Origin: Clostridia bacterium | GTDB lineage: Bacteria > Bacillota > Clostridia > Oscillospirales > Acutalibacteraceae | DNA: 55,188 nt | Assembly (NCBI GenBank): GCA_017537365.1 | Contig: JAFYKZ010000025.1 | Location: 1 to 55,188, forward strand | Direction of reading: 5' to 3' | Shown: one piece after another, positions 36,921 to 45,443 of the stretch | Numbering within the stretch: position 1 is the stretch's first letter | Layout: each line of letters opens with the position of its first letter | The notes under the pieces: model-generated | Databases searched by the model: none | The model's input: the letters and a program-made list of their open reading frames with translations, nothing else | Told to the model about the DNA's origin: nothing | Translations under genes and position numbers: made by a program

Positions 36921-36948
36921 AATATACATCGAAATATTTGTATATCAA
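36921..36948 (-). promoter_or_regulatory. Promoter of the GH42-GH38 unit
   Basis: On the minus strand TTGATA (36948-36943) and TATATT (36926-36921) are spaced 16 bp, as in the transporter promoter. The -35 box lies at the gene-proximal end of the shared 45-bp element. Confidence 0.6.
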
Positions 36949-36981
36949 AAATTACGCAAAATATGCAAAAATTTAAACATT
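36937..36981 (-). promoter_or_regulatory. 45-bp putative AraC operator, copy B
   Basis: This is the partner of 30992-31036 with 39 of 45 positions identical. On the plus strand it shows CGCAAAA (36955-36961) and TGCAAAA (36964-36970). It stands in the GH42/GH127-like divergent region and may also affect the plus-strand gene at 37079. Confidence 0.7.
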
Positions 36982-37078
36982 ATTTTCAAAGAAACCCTTA
37001 AATACGGTTTTTATTGTTGCATTATAAAATAAATTATGCTATAACAAAATAAAATTTCGTATATCGGGGGTCAAAGTT

Positions 37079-38368
37079 ATGATAAAACATATAAACGAAA
37101 AAGAATTATCCGCAAGAATAGCACTCAATTTTAAAAGACTGGCCGATTCTTCTTATTATCAAATAAACGAGGTTTTTGCGCCCGAAGCTTATGATTGGCC
37201 CGCCGATAAGGAAGGCAGAGCGCTTTTAAGCTTTGTTTCGCATTACAAAATAAGCGGTGAAAAAATCCCTTGTATGAACCAAATGATAGAAATGCTTCCC
37301 TCTAAACTTAATGAAAAGGGATATTTGGGAACCACACGCACGGATGTTATCTTAGAACAACAGCTTTCGGGGCATTCGTGGTTGCTTCGCGGTCTTTGCG
37401 AATACTATGAGCAATTCCCAAGTGATACCATTCTAAACTTTATAAAAAATATAACCGAAAATCTTTTTATGCGCACCAAAGGTATGTTTTCCACTTATCC
37501 GATAGACCGCTCGAAAAAAGACGAGGGCGATGTTAGCGGAAACGAAATCGGTTACTTCGGCAACTGGCTTTTATCCAGCGATATCGGTTGCGCTTTCATG
37601 AGTGTTGACGGGCTTTCTCATGTCTATAAAATCACGAAAAACATAGAAGTTAAAGAATTGCTCGACGAAATGATAGATGTATACCTATCCATCGATAAAG
37701 CAAATCTTCGCGTTCAAACCCATTGTACCCTGACTGCCGCTCGCGGAATGATGCGTATGTATTCTGTTACCAAGGAAGAAAAATACCTGAACGGCGCAAA
37801 ACAAATATACGAATTATATGTAAACGGCGGCGGTATGACCTATACATACCAAAATCTCAACTGGTGGAACCGTCCTGATACATGGACCGAGCCTTGCGCA
37901 GTGGTTGACTCGCTCATGCTCTCATTAGAGCTTTATAAAACAACAAAATTGGAAGAATACCGAAAAACCGCCGCAAGAATTTATCATAACGGTTTTTCTA
38001 CCTTGCAAAGAGATAACGGCGGCGCAGGAACAGATACTCTTGTAACCGAGTCAAGTCCATGGGATTATCTTAAAGCCAGAACTTATGAAGCCGCATTTTG
38101 TTGCAGTATGCGTTTGTCTGAGGGGTTGTGGTATATAAACGAAAATAAAGACCTTTTATATGCTGAAACCGCAGGTGAGGTTTCAAAAAATGAAAACGGA
38201 ATTTATCAGGACGGCGATATAATTTACGCTTTGCCGGACGAACAACTTTTGCCGTATGCCGAAGAAAAAGTTCAGATTGACGGTATGACATTAACCCCGA
38301 TAGTTAAGTATTACCGCGTTCCAAAAGAAATCATCGAAAACACCGAGCAGAAAATATTATTCAGATAA
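37079..38368 (+). CDS. GH127-like glycoside hydrolase (beta-L-arabinofuranosidase-type fold)
   Basis: This 429-residue protein looks like an (alpha/alpha)6 barrel, with many short helices and no signal peptide. It keeps the spacing of the GH127 zinc-thiolate site: WTEPCA (Glu271, Cys273) and FCCS (Cys341, Cys342). This parallels the Glu/Cys plus Cys-Cys set of the known GH127 beta-L-arabinofuranosidase. It is shorter than classical GH127 (about 650) because the C-terminal beta domains are missing. GGGGG stands 8 nt before the ATG. Arabinofuranosidase activity is a family-based guess. Confidence 0.7.
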   Translation: MIKHINEKELSARIALNFKRLADSSYYQINEVFAPEAYDWPADKEGRALLSFVSHYKISGEKIPCMNQMIEMLPSKLNEKGYLGTTRTDVILEQQLSGHSWLLRGLCEYYEQFPSDTILNFIKNITENLFMRTKGMFSTYPIDRSKKDEGDVSGNEIGYFGNWLLSSDIGCAFMSVDGLSHVYKITKNIEVKELLDEMIDVYLSIDKANLRVQTHCTLTAARGMMRMYSVTKEEKYLNGAKQIYELYVNGGGMTYTYQNLNWWNRPDTWTEPCAVVDSLMLSLELYKTTKLEEYRKTAARIYHNGFSTLQRDNGGAGTDTLVTESSPWDYLKARTYEAAFCCSMRLSEGLWYINENKDLLYAETAGEVSKNENGIYQDGDIIYALPDEQLLPYAEEKVQIDGMTLTPIVKYYRVPKEIIENTEQKILFR

Positions 38369-38369
38369 A

Positions 38370-38410
38370 AATATCCCGACAAGGAGATTTCACCTTGTCG
38401 GGATATTTTG
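38370..38410. terminator. Bidirectional terminator between GH127-like and pqqD-like genes
   Basis: A 15-bp perfect stem (38370-38384 with 38393-38407; core ATATCCCGACAAGG) is followed by T-rich sequence. It lies 1 nt after one stop codon and a few nt from the other. Confidence 0.9.
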
Positions 38411-38412
38411 TA

Positions 38413-38754
38413 TTAAAATTTCACAAAGCCATAGCTTTCAAGTATTTGAAAATACTTTGCAAGCCGCTCATATAAAGGCTCTGCCTTTTCGCCAAAATGC
38501 GCTTTAACATCTTCTCCTATGGCAATAATATCTCGTTCGCCGTCGATAAAAGGCCAAACGAAACTTCCCATTTCATCTAAATGGATAAAGCTATATTTAG
38601 GCTTTTTAAAAACCTTTTGAGCTATTTTATTGAAAAATCCTTTATTCTCAACCTCGAGAGTTATATTTCCGCTTTCATCTTTTTTCCAAGCAATTTCGGG
38701 ATTTTTCACAGGCTTTTTTTCAAGGAAGTTTTCCGCTGTTTCTGTTTTTTTCAT
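38413..38754 (-). CDS. PqqD-family peptide-binding domain protein
   Basis: This 113-residue protein has the PqqD/RRE-like winged-helix pattern: FIHLDEMGSFVWPFIDGERD, then a helical end (LYERLAKYFQILESYGFVKF). Such domains bind peptides for RiPP-modifying enzymes, but no radical SAM or precursor gene is nearby. Its start overlaps the stop of the OPT transporter gene by 4 nt, so the pair is translationally coupled. A peptide-sensing or adaptor role for the transporter is inferred. Confidence 0.8.
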   Translation of the reverse strand: MKKTETAENFLEKKPVKNPEIAWKKDESGNITLEVENKGFFNKIAQKVFKKPKYSFIHLDEMGSFVWPFIDGERDIIAIGEDVKAHFGEKAEPLYERLAKYFQILESYGFVKF

Positions 38755-40661
38755 ACTTCTTTTTTACGTTTCTTAAAGAGAGAAAATTTAAGCAAGGTTA
38801 AAATGATTATTGCAAACAATACTAAACCGCCTATATCTGAAATTGTCTTTGGAACAAATCCCGATAGGTCGATAATCTTATCAAGACCAAATATAGCAAA
38901 TACTGCAAGCAATATACCAACTAAGCCCTCACCCGCTATCATACCTGAGCAGAAGAGAATACCGTCATTCTTAATAGCTTCTTTTTCTTTCTCTTCGCGC
39001 TTGATTTTATCAATAACCAAACGAACGATACCACCTATCATAATGCAGGCATTAAGCTGAACAGGCAAATAAACACCTATTGCAAACGGAAGCACAGGAA
39101 TACCCAAAAGCTCAACAACAACCGCTATAAATACGCCGATGAATACAAGTGGCCAAGGAAGATTTCCGCCCATAACGCCCTCGATAATAAGCTTCATAAG
39201 GTTTGCCTGTGGAGCGGGAATTGCCTCTGAGCCGAAGGTCCAAGCACTATCGAGAAGATAAAGAGTTCCGCCGATAGCAAGAGCTGCAGCTGAAACACCG
39301 ATAACCTCAGAGATTTGTTGCTTTTTAGGAGTAGCGCCAAGCAAGAAGCCTGTTTTAAGGTCTTGCGAGGTATCTCCTGCAATAGCGGCGATTATGCAAA
39401 TAACCGAGCCAATTGCAATAGCACTGCACATACCTTTTATACCGTTGTTGCCTGTAAATTTAAGAACTAATGTTGCAATAAGAAGGGTTGCGATAGCCAT
39501 ACCTGAAACAGGGTTATTACTGCTGCCTACTAAGCCTACCATTCTTGAAGAAACGGTTGCAAAGAAGAAACCGAACACAACAATTATAATAGCACCTATC
39601 GGATTTACAGGAATTGCAGGAACTAACCAAACCAATAATGTAAGCACTAAAATCGCCGCTAGAACAATCTTCATGCTCATATCTTTTTCGGTACGCAAAA
39701 GAGAATTTGAAGCGCTACCCTTAACGCTCTTAATGGCGCCGCCGAAGGTTTTGATAATAAGCGGCAAAGATTTAATAAGGCTTATGATACCGCCTGCCGC
39801 CAAAGCGCCTGCGCCGATATATCTGATATAATTACTCCAGATACCTGAAGCTCCGCTCTCAGCGAAAATTTGACTGATAGTAAGCTCAGTACTGGGATAA
39901 ATAACCGCGTCCGCACCTATAAGCACAATAATCGGGATAAGAACAAGCCAAGCCAAAACACCGCCCGAGAACATATAAGAGGATATTCTCGGTCCGCATA
40001 TATAACCAACACTCATAACAGCAGGATAAATCTGAGTTCCGATTTCGCCGGCATAACCTTTAACTCTGCCTGAAACCTCACCCGATACCAATTTGAGTCC
40101 GTCAATAATAAACTTAAATAAAGCCGCAAATCCCATACCTGCAAATACGGTTGACGCGTTTGCACCGCCTTTTTCGCCTGCAAGCAAAACCTCTGCGCAA
40201 GCAGTTCCCTCAGGATACGGAAGAACATTATGCTCTTTAACTATTAAAGCATTTCTTAAAGGCACCATAAAGAACACACCCAAAAGACCGCCGATTAAAG
40301 CAATAAGGGTGATTTCCAATAAAGAGGGTTTACTGGTTTTGCCCTCTGCCGCCCATAAGAAAAGCGCGGGCAAGGTGAATATAGCACCTGCCGCCAAAGA
40401 TTCACCCGCAGAGCCTGCGGTTTGAACGATATTACTTTCCAAAATAGAGTTTCTGCGAAGTATAACTCTGATAACACCCATAGCAATAACTGCGGCAGGG
40501 ATAGAAGCAGAAACCGTCATACCAACTCTAAGTCCTAAATAAGCGTTAGCCGCGCCAAAAACCACCGCCAAAATCACACCCATAAAAATAGAGGTGAAAG
40601 TTAGCTCAGGAGTGATTTTTTCTGCAGGAACATAGGGTTTAAATCCTGTATTTTTATCCAT
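38751..40661 (-). CDS. OPT-family oligopeptide transporter
   Basis: This 636-residue, highly hydrophobic protein opens with the OPT signature region (ELTFTSIFMGVILAVVFGAA, then NAYLGLRVGMTVSASIPAAV). It has about 14 predicted spans. OPT proteins import small peptides or metal chelates with protons. The downstream PqqD-like gene is coupled to it, and the PepD dipeptidase gene lies upstream on the same strand but has its own promoter. Peptide uptake followed by intracellular cleavage is the likely theme. Confidence 0.93.
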   Translation of the reverse strand: MDKNTGFKPYVPAEKITPELTFTSIFMGVILAVVFGAANAYLGLRVGMTVSASIPAAVIAMGVIRVILRRNSILESNIVQTAGSAGESLAAGAIFTLPALFLWAAEGKTSKPSLLEITLIALIGGLLGVFFMVPLRNALIVKEHNVLPYPEGTACAEVLLAGEKGGANASTVFAGMGFAALFKFIIDGLKLVSGEVSGRVKGYAGEIGTQIYPAVMSVGYICGPRISSYMFSGGVLAWLVLIPIIVLIGADAVIYPSTELTISQIFAESGASGIWSNYIRYIGAGALAAGGIISLIKSLPLIIKTFGGAIKSVKGSASNSLLRTEKDMSMKIVLAAILVLTLLVWLVPAIPVNPIGAIIIVVFGFFFATVSSRMVGLVGSSNNPVSGMAIATLLIATLVLKFTGNNGIKGMCSAIAIGSVICIIAAIAGDTSQDLKTGFLLGATPKKQQISEVIGVSAAALAIGGTLYLLDSAWTFGSEAIPAPQANLMKLIIEGVMGGNLPWPLVFIGVFIAVVVELLGIPVLPFAIGVYLPVQLNACIMIGGIVRLVIDKIKREEKEKEAIKNDGILFCSGMIAGEGLVGILLAVFAIFGLDKIIDLSGFVPKTISDIGGLVLFAIIILTLLKFSLFKKRKKEV

Positions 40662-40702
40662 AATTTCTCCTAACCGTCAAAAAGACTTTAAATAATTCAT
40701 AA

Positions 40703-40731
40703 TATTCTACCACAAAAGGTGGTTTATTGCA
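40703..40731 (-). promoter_or_regulatory. Promoter of the OPT-pqqD unit
   Basis: On the minus strand TTGCAA (40731-40726) and TAGAAT (40708-40703) are spaced 17 bp. The spacer holds the small dyad CCACCTTTTGTGG. Confidence 0.7.
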
Positions 40732-40739
40732 ACCTGAAA

Positions 40740-42182
40740 TTATTTGCAATTTTCTAGTATTTCAAGAAGTAATTTATATATTTCAGCAGTTGAGCTTATT
40801 GATAACCGCTCGTTCACGGTATGAACATCCAGAAGCTCGGGACCGATTGCGATACAATCAAAATTTTCTATTTTATCCGCAAAAACACCGCATTCAAGCC
40901 CTGCATGAATAGCCTCAACCTTGGGTTTTGCTCCAAACTGCTCAAAATAGCATTTCTCATAAATTTTCTGCAATGAAGAATTTGGGTTAAACTCCCAAGG
41001 CGGATAATGACCGCCTGTTTCGATTTCGGCATCTATAACTGAGTAAAAGCGGTAAAGCTTGTCCTCCAAAGCCTTTAAAGCCGATTTTTTATTACTTCTC
41101 AGAGCATATCCAAAAGTGATTTTATTATTATCTGAATTTAAAACACCTAAATTAAGCGAGGTTTCAACCAAATTCTCTATTTCCGCGCTCATTTCCAAAA
41201 CGGAGTTTGGGGTGCAGAAAAGCGCAAATATAAATTTATCTAAAACTTCATCGCTAAAAGTCTCTGCGTTTTCAACTTCGCCCAATTCAATGTTTACCTC
41301 AAATTCAGGCTCTCTGGCAGAAATTTCTTCTTTTATAATTTTTACATATTCCTCTGCTTTTTCTTTAAATTCCTTTGCATTTTCGCATAAAAGGGTGGTG
41401 GTGCAAAAATTCGGAATTGCATTCGATTTATCTCCGCCTGAAACTGATACAAGCTTGAAATAAGAAAATGCTTTCATAAACCCTAATATTCTTCCTAAAA
41501 GTATATGCGCATTTTGTCTGCCCTCGTTTATGCAAACACCGGAATGACCGCCCTTTAAACCTTTAATAGTCAAGGTTAAAAGCTCTCCGCTTGAAGCCTC
41601 TGATTCACCCTTTAAAAAAGCATTAAATTCGCTTCCGCCGGCACAAGAAACCGTAACCGTATCAATTTCCTCCGAGTCCAGATTTATCATTTTTCGGCTA
41701 TTTAAAGGCGAGACATCAAGTGCCATAGCGCCTATCATTCCAATCTCCTCATCGGTGGTAAAAACCGCTTCAATTCGCGGGTGCGAAATATCATTTCTCT
41801 CCAAAATGTTTAAAATCATAGCGGCGGCAATCCCGTTATCTGCGCCAAGTGTTGTACCCTTAGCCTTTAAAAAATCACCGTCAACATAAAGCTTTAAACC
41901 GTCTTTTTCAAAATTAATATTATAATCCTTATCCTTTTGGCAAACCATATCTATATGCCCTTGCAAAATCAAAGGCTCGGCATTTTCATATCCTCTTGAA
42001 GACTCTTTAAAAATTATAATATTATGGGCATTATCCCTTATATATCTAAGCGAATTTTTGATAGCAAAATTCTCGCAATAATCGGCTATTTCCTTCATAT
42101 TTCCTGAGCCATGCGGTATACTTGAAATCTCGTCAAAAATCTCAAAAACTCTTTCAGGCTCTAATCCTTTTAAAGCAGACAT
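40740..42182 (-). CDS. pepD: Aminoacyl-histidine dipeptidase (Xaa-His dipeptidase)
   Basis: This 480-residue M20-family metallopeptidase cleaves dipeptides such as carnosine-type Xaa-His. It has SIPHGSGNMKEIADY at the N-terminus and LQGHIDMVCQK (His76, Asp78). It also has GADNGIA (Asp115), TDEEIGMIGA (Glu145, Glu146) and HAGLECG, with a late VHTVNE histidine. Its length and domain order match PepD. CGGAGG lies upstream of the ATG. Confidence 0.95.
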   Translation of the reverse strand: MSALKGLEPERVFEIFDEISSIPHGSGNMKEIADYCENFAIKNSLRYIRDNAHNIIIFKESSRGYENAEPLILQGHIDMVCQKDKDYNINFEKDGLKLYVDGDFLKAKGTTLGADNGIAAAMILNILERNDISHPRIEAVFTTDEEIGMIGAMALDVSPLNSRKMINLDSEEIDTVTVSCAGGSEFNAFLKGESEASSGELLTLTIKGLKGGHSGVCINEGRQNAHILLGRILGFMKAFSYFKLVSVSGGDKSNAIPNFCTTTLLCENAKEFKEKAEEYVKIIKEEISAREPEFEVNIELGEVENAETFSDEVLDKFIFALFCTPNSVLEMSAEIENLVETSLNLGVLNSDNNKITFGYALRSNKKSALKALEDKLYRFYSVIDAEIETGGHYPPWEFNPNSSLQKIYEKCYFEQFGAKPKVEAIHAGLECGVFADKIENFDCIAIGPELLDVHTVNERLSISSTAEIYKLLLEILENCK

Positions 42183-42217
42183 TTTATTTCCTCCGTGAAA
42201 ACTTAAAAATCTTAGTT

Positions 42218-42246
42218 ATTTTAACATTTTTTTAAATTTTTTTCAA
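42218..42246 (-). promoter_or_regulatory. Promoter of pepD
   Basis: On the minus strand TTGAAA (42246-42241) and TAAAAT (42223-42218) are spaced 17 bp, about 35 nt before the ATG. Confidence 0.75.
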
Positions 42247-42272
42247 GCATTTGTAAAATTTAAAAACTTGAC

Positions 42273-42300
42273 TTGAAAATATCAAAATATCATATATAAT
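42273..42300 (+). promoter_or_regulatory. Promoter of the flavodiiron gene
   Basis: TTGAAA (42273-42278) and TATAAT (42295-42300) are spaced 16 bp. An overlapping TTGACT at 42268 could also serve as -35. It is divergent from the pepD promoter. Confidence 0.75.
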
Positions 42301-42331
42301 ATAAATAGCATTTATATTAAGAGGTGTAATT

Positions 42332-44122
42332 ATGACTATAACAAATGACATTAAATATATCGGCGTTAACGACCGAAATATAGACCTTTTCGAAGGTCAG
42401 TATATCGTGCCAAACGGTATGTGCTATAACTCTTATGCGATTATGGACGAAAAAATCGCTATTATGGATACGGTTGATGCTAATTTCACTCATGAATGGC
42501 TTGATAATATCCAAAACGCATTGGGCGAAAAAACACCCGATTATCTTATTGTTCAACATATGGAACCAGACCATTCAGCAAACATTTTAAACTTTGCAAA
42601 AACATATCCTGATGCTACTATTGTTTCCTCGCAAAAAGCATTTAATATGATGAAAAACTTTTTCGGTACCGAGTTTGAGGACAGAAGAATTATAGTCGGC
42701 GAAGGCGATACCTTGAATTTAGGCAAGCATACTCTAACCTTTGTTGCAGCACCTATGGTGCATTGGCCTGAGGTTATCGTAACCTATGACTCTGCTGATA
42801 AGGTGCTTTTCTCGGCAGACGGCTTCGGCAAATTCGGTGCAAATGATGTAGACGAGGATTGGGCATGCGAGGCAAGACGCTATTATATAGGCATTGTTGG
42901 AAAATATGGTGCTCAGGTTCAGGCTCTGCTCAAAAAAGCCGCAGGTCTTGATATCGAGATAATCTGCCCACTGCACGGACCTGTTCTAAAAGAAAATTTA
43001 GGTTATTATATTAATCTTTATAACATCTGGTCGAGCTATCAACCCGAAGAAGACGGCATTATGATAGCTTACACTTCGGTTTACGGCAACACCAAGAAAG
43101 CTGTTTTGGCATTAGCCGAGCAATTAAAGGCAAAAGGTTGTCCCAAAGTGGTTGTGAACGACTTAGCCCGTTCAGATATGGCAGAGGTGGTTGAGGATGC
43201 TTTCCGTTACAGCAAATTAGTGCTTGCAACAACCACCTATAACGCAGAAATATTCCCCTTTATGAGAGAATTTATTACCCATTTAACCGAAAGAAATTTC
43301 TCTAACAGAACAGTAGCTTTAATTGAGAACGGAAGCTGGGCACCTGTTGCCGCAAAGGTTATGAAGGGTATGCTTGAAAAGAGCCAAAATATAACCTTTA
43401 CCGAAAATTCAGTTAAAATTTTATCGGCATTAAACGAGGAAAGCAACGCTCAAATTGAAGCGCTGTCTGACGAGCTTTGCCGCGAATATATCGCGCTTAA
43501 AGAGGACAACACTAATAAAAACGACCCCACCGCTTTATTCAATATCGGTTATGGACTTTATGTTGTTACTTCGTTTGACGGGAAAAGAGATAACGGACTT
43601 ATTGTAAACACCGTAACCCAGGTTACAAACACCCCTAACCGCATCGCTGTTACAATAAATAAAGAAAATTATTCCCACCATGTTATTAAACAAAGTGGAA
43701 AACTTAATATAAACTGCCTAACCACCGAAACTCCTTTCTCGGTTTTCGAGCAGTTTGGATTTAAAAGCGGAAGAAATGCGGATAAATTCGAGGGTAATCC
43801 GCCTACTCATTCCAATAACGGACTTGCTATTCTTCCCCGTTATATAAATTCCTTTATGTCATTAAAGGTTGAGCAATATCTGGACCTTGATACTCACGGT
43901 ATGTTTATATGTTCGATTACAGAATCTCGCGTTCTTTCGGATAAAGAGACCATGACCTACACATACTATCAAAACAATGTTAAACCAAAGCCTCAAACCG
44001 AAGGCAAAAAAGGTTTCGTTTGCAAAATCTGCGGTTATGTTTACGAAGGAGACACTTTACCTGATGATTTCATCTGTCCTTTATGCAAACATCCCGCTTC
44101 AGATTTCGAAGAAATAAAATAA
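42332..44122 (+). CDS. Flavodiiron protein fused to flavin reductase and rubredoxin
   Basis: This 596-residue four-part protein reduces O2 or NO in anaerobes. It has a metallo-beta-lactamase diiron domain (about 1-245, ligands in QHMEPDHS: His76, Glu78, Asp80, His81, plus APMVHW, SADGFG and PLHGP). A flavodoxin domain follows (about 250-390: [12 protein letters not shown]). Next is a flavin-reductase-like FMN domain (about 400-545: [11 protein letters not shown]). A C-terminal rubredoxin (about 556-594) has CKICGYVY and CPLCKHPA. All metal ligands are present. The fusion packs the electron chain into one chain. AGAGG precedes the ATG, and a free rubredoxin gene follows after 20 nt. Confidence 0.95.
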   Translation: MTITNDIKYIGVNDRNIDLFEGQYIVPNGMCYNSYAIMDEKIAIMDTVDANFTHEWLDNIQNALGEKTPDYLIVQHMEPDHSANILNFAKTYPDATIVSSQKAFNMMKNFFGTEFEDRRIIVGEGDTLNLGKHTLTFVAAPMVHWPEVIVTYDSADKVLFSADGFGKFGANDVDEDWACEARRYYIGIVGKYGAQVQALLKKAAGLDIEIICPLHGPVLKENLGYYINLYNIWSSYQPEEDGIMIAYTSVYGNTKKAVLALAEQLKAKGCPKVVVNDLARSDMAEVVEDAFRYSKLVLATTTYNAEIFPFMREFITHLTERNFSNRTVALIENGSWAPVAAKVMKGMLEKSQNITFTENSVKILSALNEESNAQIEALSDELCREYIALKEDNTNKNDPTALFNIGYGLYVVTSFDGKRDNGLIVNTVTQVTNTPNRIAVTINKENYSHHVIKQSGKLNINCLTTETPFSVFEQFGFKSGRNADKFEGNPPTHSNNGLAILPRYINSFMSLKVEQYLDLDTHGMFICSITESRVLSDKETMTYTYYQNNVKPKPQTEGKKGFVCKICGYVYEGDTLPDDFICPLCKHPASDFEEIK

Positions 44123-44142
44123 ATTTTAAGGAGGAAACTAAA

Positions 44143-44301
44143 ATGAGCAAATATGTATGCAACATTTGCGGTTGGGTTTATGACGAGGCTCTCGGCGACG
44201 AGGAAAACGGCATCGCTCCCGGCACCGCTTTCGCAGACCTACCTGACGATTTCGTTTGCCCACTTTGCGGTGTTGGCAAAGACGATTTCTCAGAAGAATA
44301 G
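44143..44301 (+). CDS. Rubredoxin
   Basis: This 52-residue iron protein has the two knuckles CNICGWVYD and [11 protein letters not shown]. It carries electrons in the cytoplasm. A frame extension to 44083 overlaps the preceding gene, but AAGGAGG (44129-44135) fixes the start at 44143. It is likely cotranscribed with the flavodiiron gene as an additional or interchangeable electron donor. Confidence 0.97.
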   Translation: MSKYVCNICGWVYDEALGDEENGIAPGTAFADLPDDFVCPLCGVGKDDFSEE

Positions 44302-44344
44302 TAGAAATTTTTAACTTCGGTAATACTATCCTTTACTTTAATTA

Positions 44345-44456
44345 AAGCAAAATGCTAAATTATAAATGCAAAGTTTCGGTGTCGGCTATGCCGACTTATA
44401 TATCCGTCGCTTCGCAACACATTAATTTAGCACTTTGCATTTTAAATTTTGCACTT
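44345..44456. repeat. MITE-like imperfect inverted repeat
   Basis: An arm of about 27 bp (44345-44374, core AAATGCAAAG) faces a near-complement (44432-44456, core CTTTGCATTT). A 6-bp GTCGGC/GCCGAC hairpin (44381-44395) lies in between. It lies between rubredoxin and the ricT terminator and holds no credible ORF. Confidence 0.5.
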
Positions 44457-44470
44457 ATTATTAAATAAAC

Positions 44471-44505
44471 GGCGAAGCCATACCCGTTTGGGTGTTAAGG
44501 CGACA
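44471..44505 (+). repeat. Dispersed short repeat, copy 1
   Basis: GGCGAAGCC, then CGTTTGGG and GTTAAGGCGACA recur at 54054-54088 with one indel and few substitutions. Confidence 0.75.
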
Positions 44506-44534
44506 ATATAATAATTTTATCTTATTATATGGCA

Positions 44535-44566
44535 AAAAGCTATCTCACCTCGGTAAGATAGCCTTT
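44535..44566 (-). terminator. Terminator of the trpS-holB-ricT operon
   Basis: On the minus strand AAGGCTATCTTACC and GGTGAGATAGCTT form a 13-14 bp stem with one G-T or A-C type mismatch and a 2-nt centre, followed by TTTGCC and an AT-rich tail. It lies 5 nt after the ricT stop. Confidence 0.85.
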
Positions 44567-44570
44567 TCTT

Positions 44571-45413
44571 TTATTCTTCGTTTGAATTTTCTTTAGTTTG
44601 CTTTTTCTTTGTTACCAATTTAACCTGACTGCGATGAACCTTTCTCGGTATCGCTTCGGGGGTTTCCTCTTTAACCCATAAGTTTCCTGTTATAAGGTTG
44701 GCATCGGTAACTCTGGCAGTTCCCTCAGGAGTTCTAACGGTTGCGCCAACACGTGGAGTTATGGTATCCAAATACTCATAAGCCTCTTGCTCATATTTAA
44801 GGCAACACATAAGTCTTCCGCAGCTGCCCGAAACCTTAGTAGGATTAAGCGATAATCCCTGTTCCTTTGCCATTTTTATTGAAACCGTTTGGAAATCATT
44901 TAAAAAACGCTTGCAGCAATAAGGCTGACCGCAAATACCGATACCGCCCAAAATTTTAGCCTCATCGCGAACGCCGATTTGGCGAAGCTCAATTCTTGTG
45001 TGGAAATGAGCGGCAAGGTCTTTAACAAGTTCTCTAAAATCAACCCTACCCTCTGATGTAAAGAAAAATACAATTCTTCCGCCATCAAAAGAATACTCAA
45101 CATTTACAAGCTTCATATCAAGCTTATGCTTTTCAATCATTTTTTCGCAAACAGGCAAAGCCTCTGCTTCTTTCTGGCGGTTCTCTTCAACCTTTTTTAA
45201 ATCCTTCTCAGTGGCTTTTCTTAAAACCTTTCTAAGCGGGGGAGGAATATTATCATCCTCAACCGAGTGAACACCGCGTTCAATCGTACCCATTTCTTTG
45301 CCGGTAAGCATCTCAACTATAACCTTATCGCCCACCTCATATTTAAAACCGCAAGGGTCGAAATAATAAGCCTTTCCGCCTGGTTTAAATACTATTGATA
45401 CAACATCTGTCAT
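44571..45413 (-). CDS. ricT: RicT/YaaT, PSP1-domain regulatory protein
   Basis: This 280-residue PSP1-domain protein has the family core FFFTSEGRVDFRELVKDLA, the cysteine clusters CGQPYCC and CGRLMCC, and ILGGIGICG. In Bacillus RicT forms the Fe-S Y-complex with RicA and RicF, which guides RNase Y and influences sporulation and biofilm. It is the third gene of trpS-holB-ricT; holB-yaaT adjacency is widespread in Firmicutes and supports the assignment. The C-terminus is Lys/Glu-rich. Confidence 0.95.
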   Translation of the reverse strand: MTDVVSIVFKPGGKAYYFDPCGFKYEVGDKVIVEMLTGKEMGTIERGVHSVEDDNIPPPLRKVLRKATEKDLKKVEENRQKEAEALPVCEKMIEKHKLDMKLVNVEYSFDGGRIVFFFTSEGRVDFRELVKDLAAHFHTRIELRQIGVRDEAKILGGIGICGQPYCCKRFLNDFQTVSIKMAKEQGLSLNPTKVSGSCGRLMCCLKYEQEAYEYLDTITPRVGATVRTPEGTARVTDANLITGNLWVKEETPEAIPRKVHRSQVKLVTKKKQTKENSNEE

Positions 45414-45443
45414 AAAAAATATATCCTTTCAGCAAATAGAACT

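Noticed and set aside
44083-44142. N-terminal extension of rubredoxin into the flavodiiron gene
   Set aside because: AAGGAGG and the family length fix the start at 44143.
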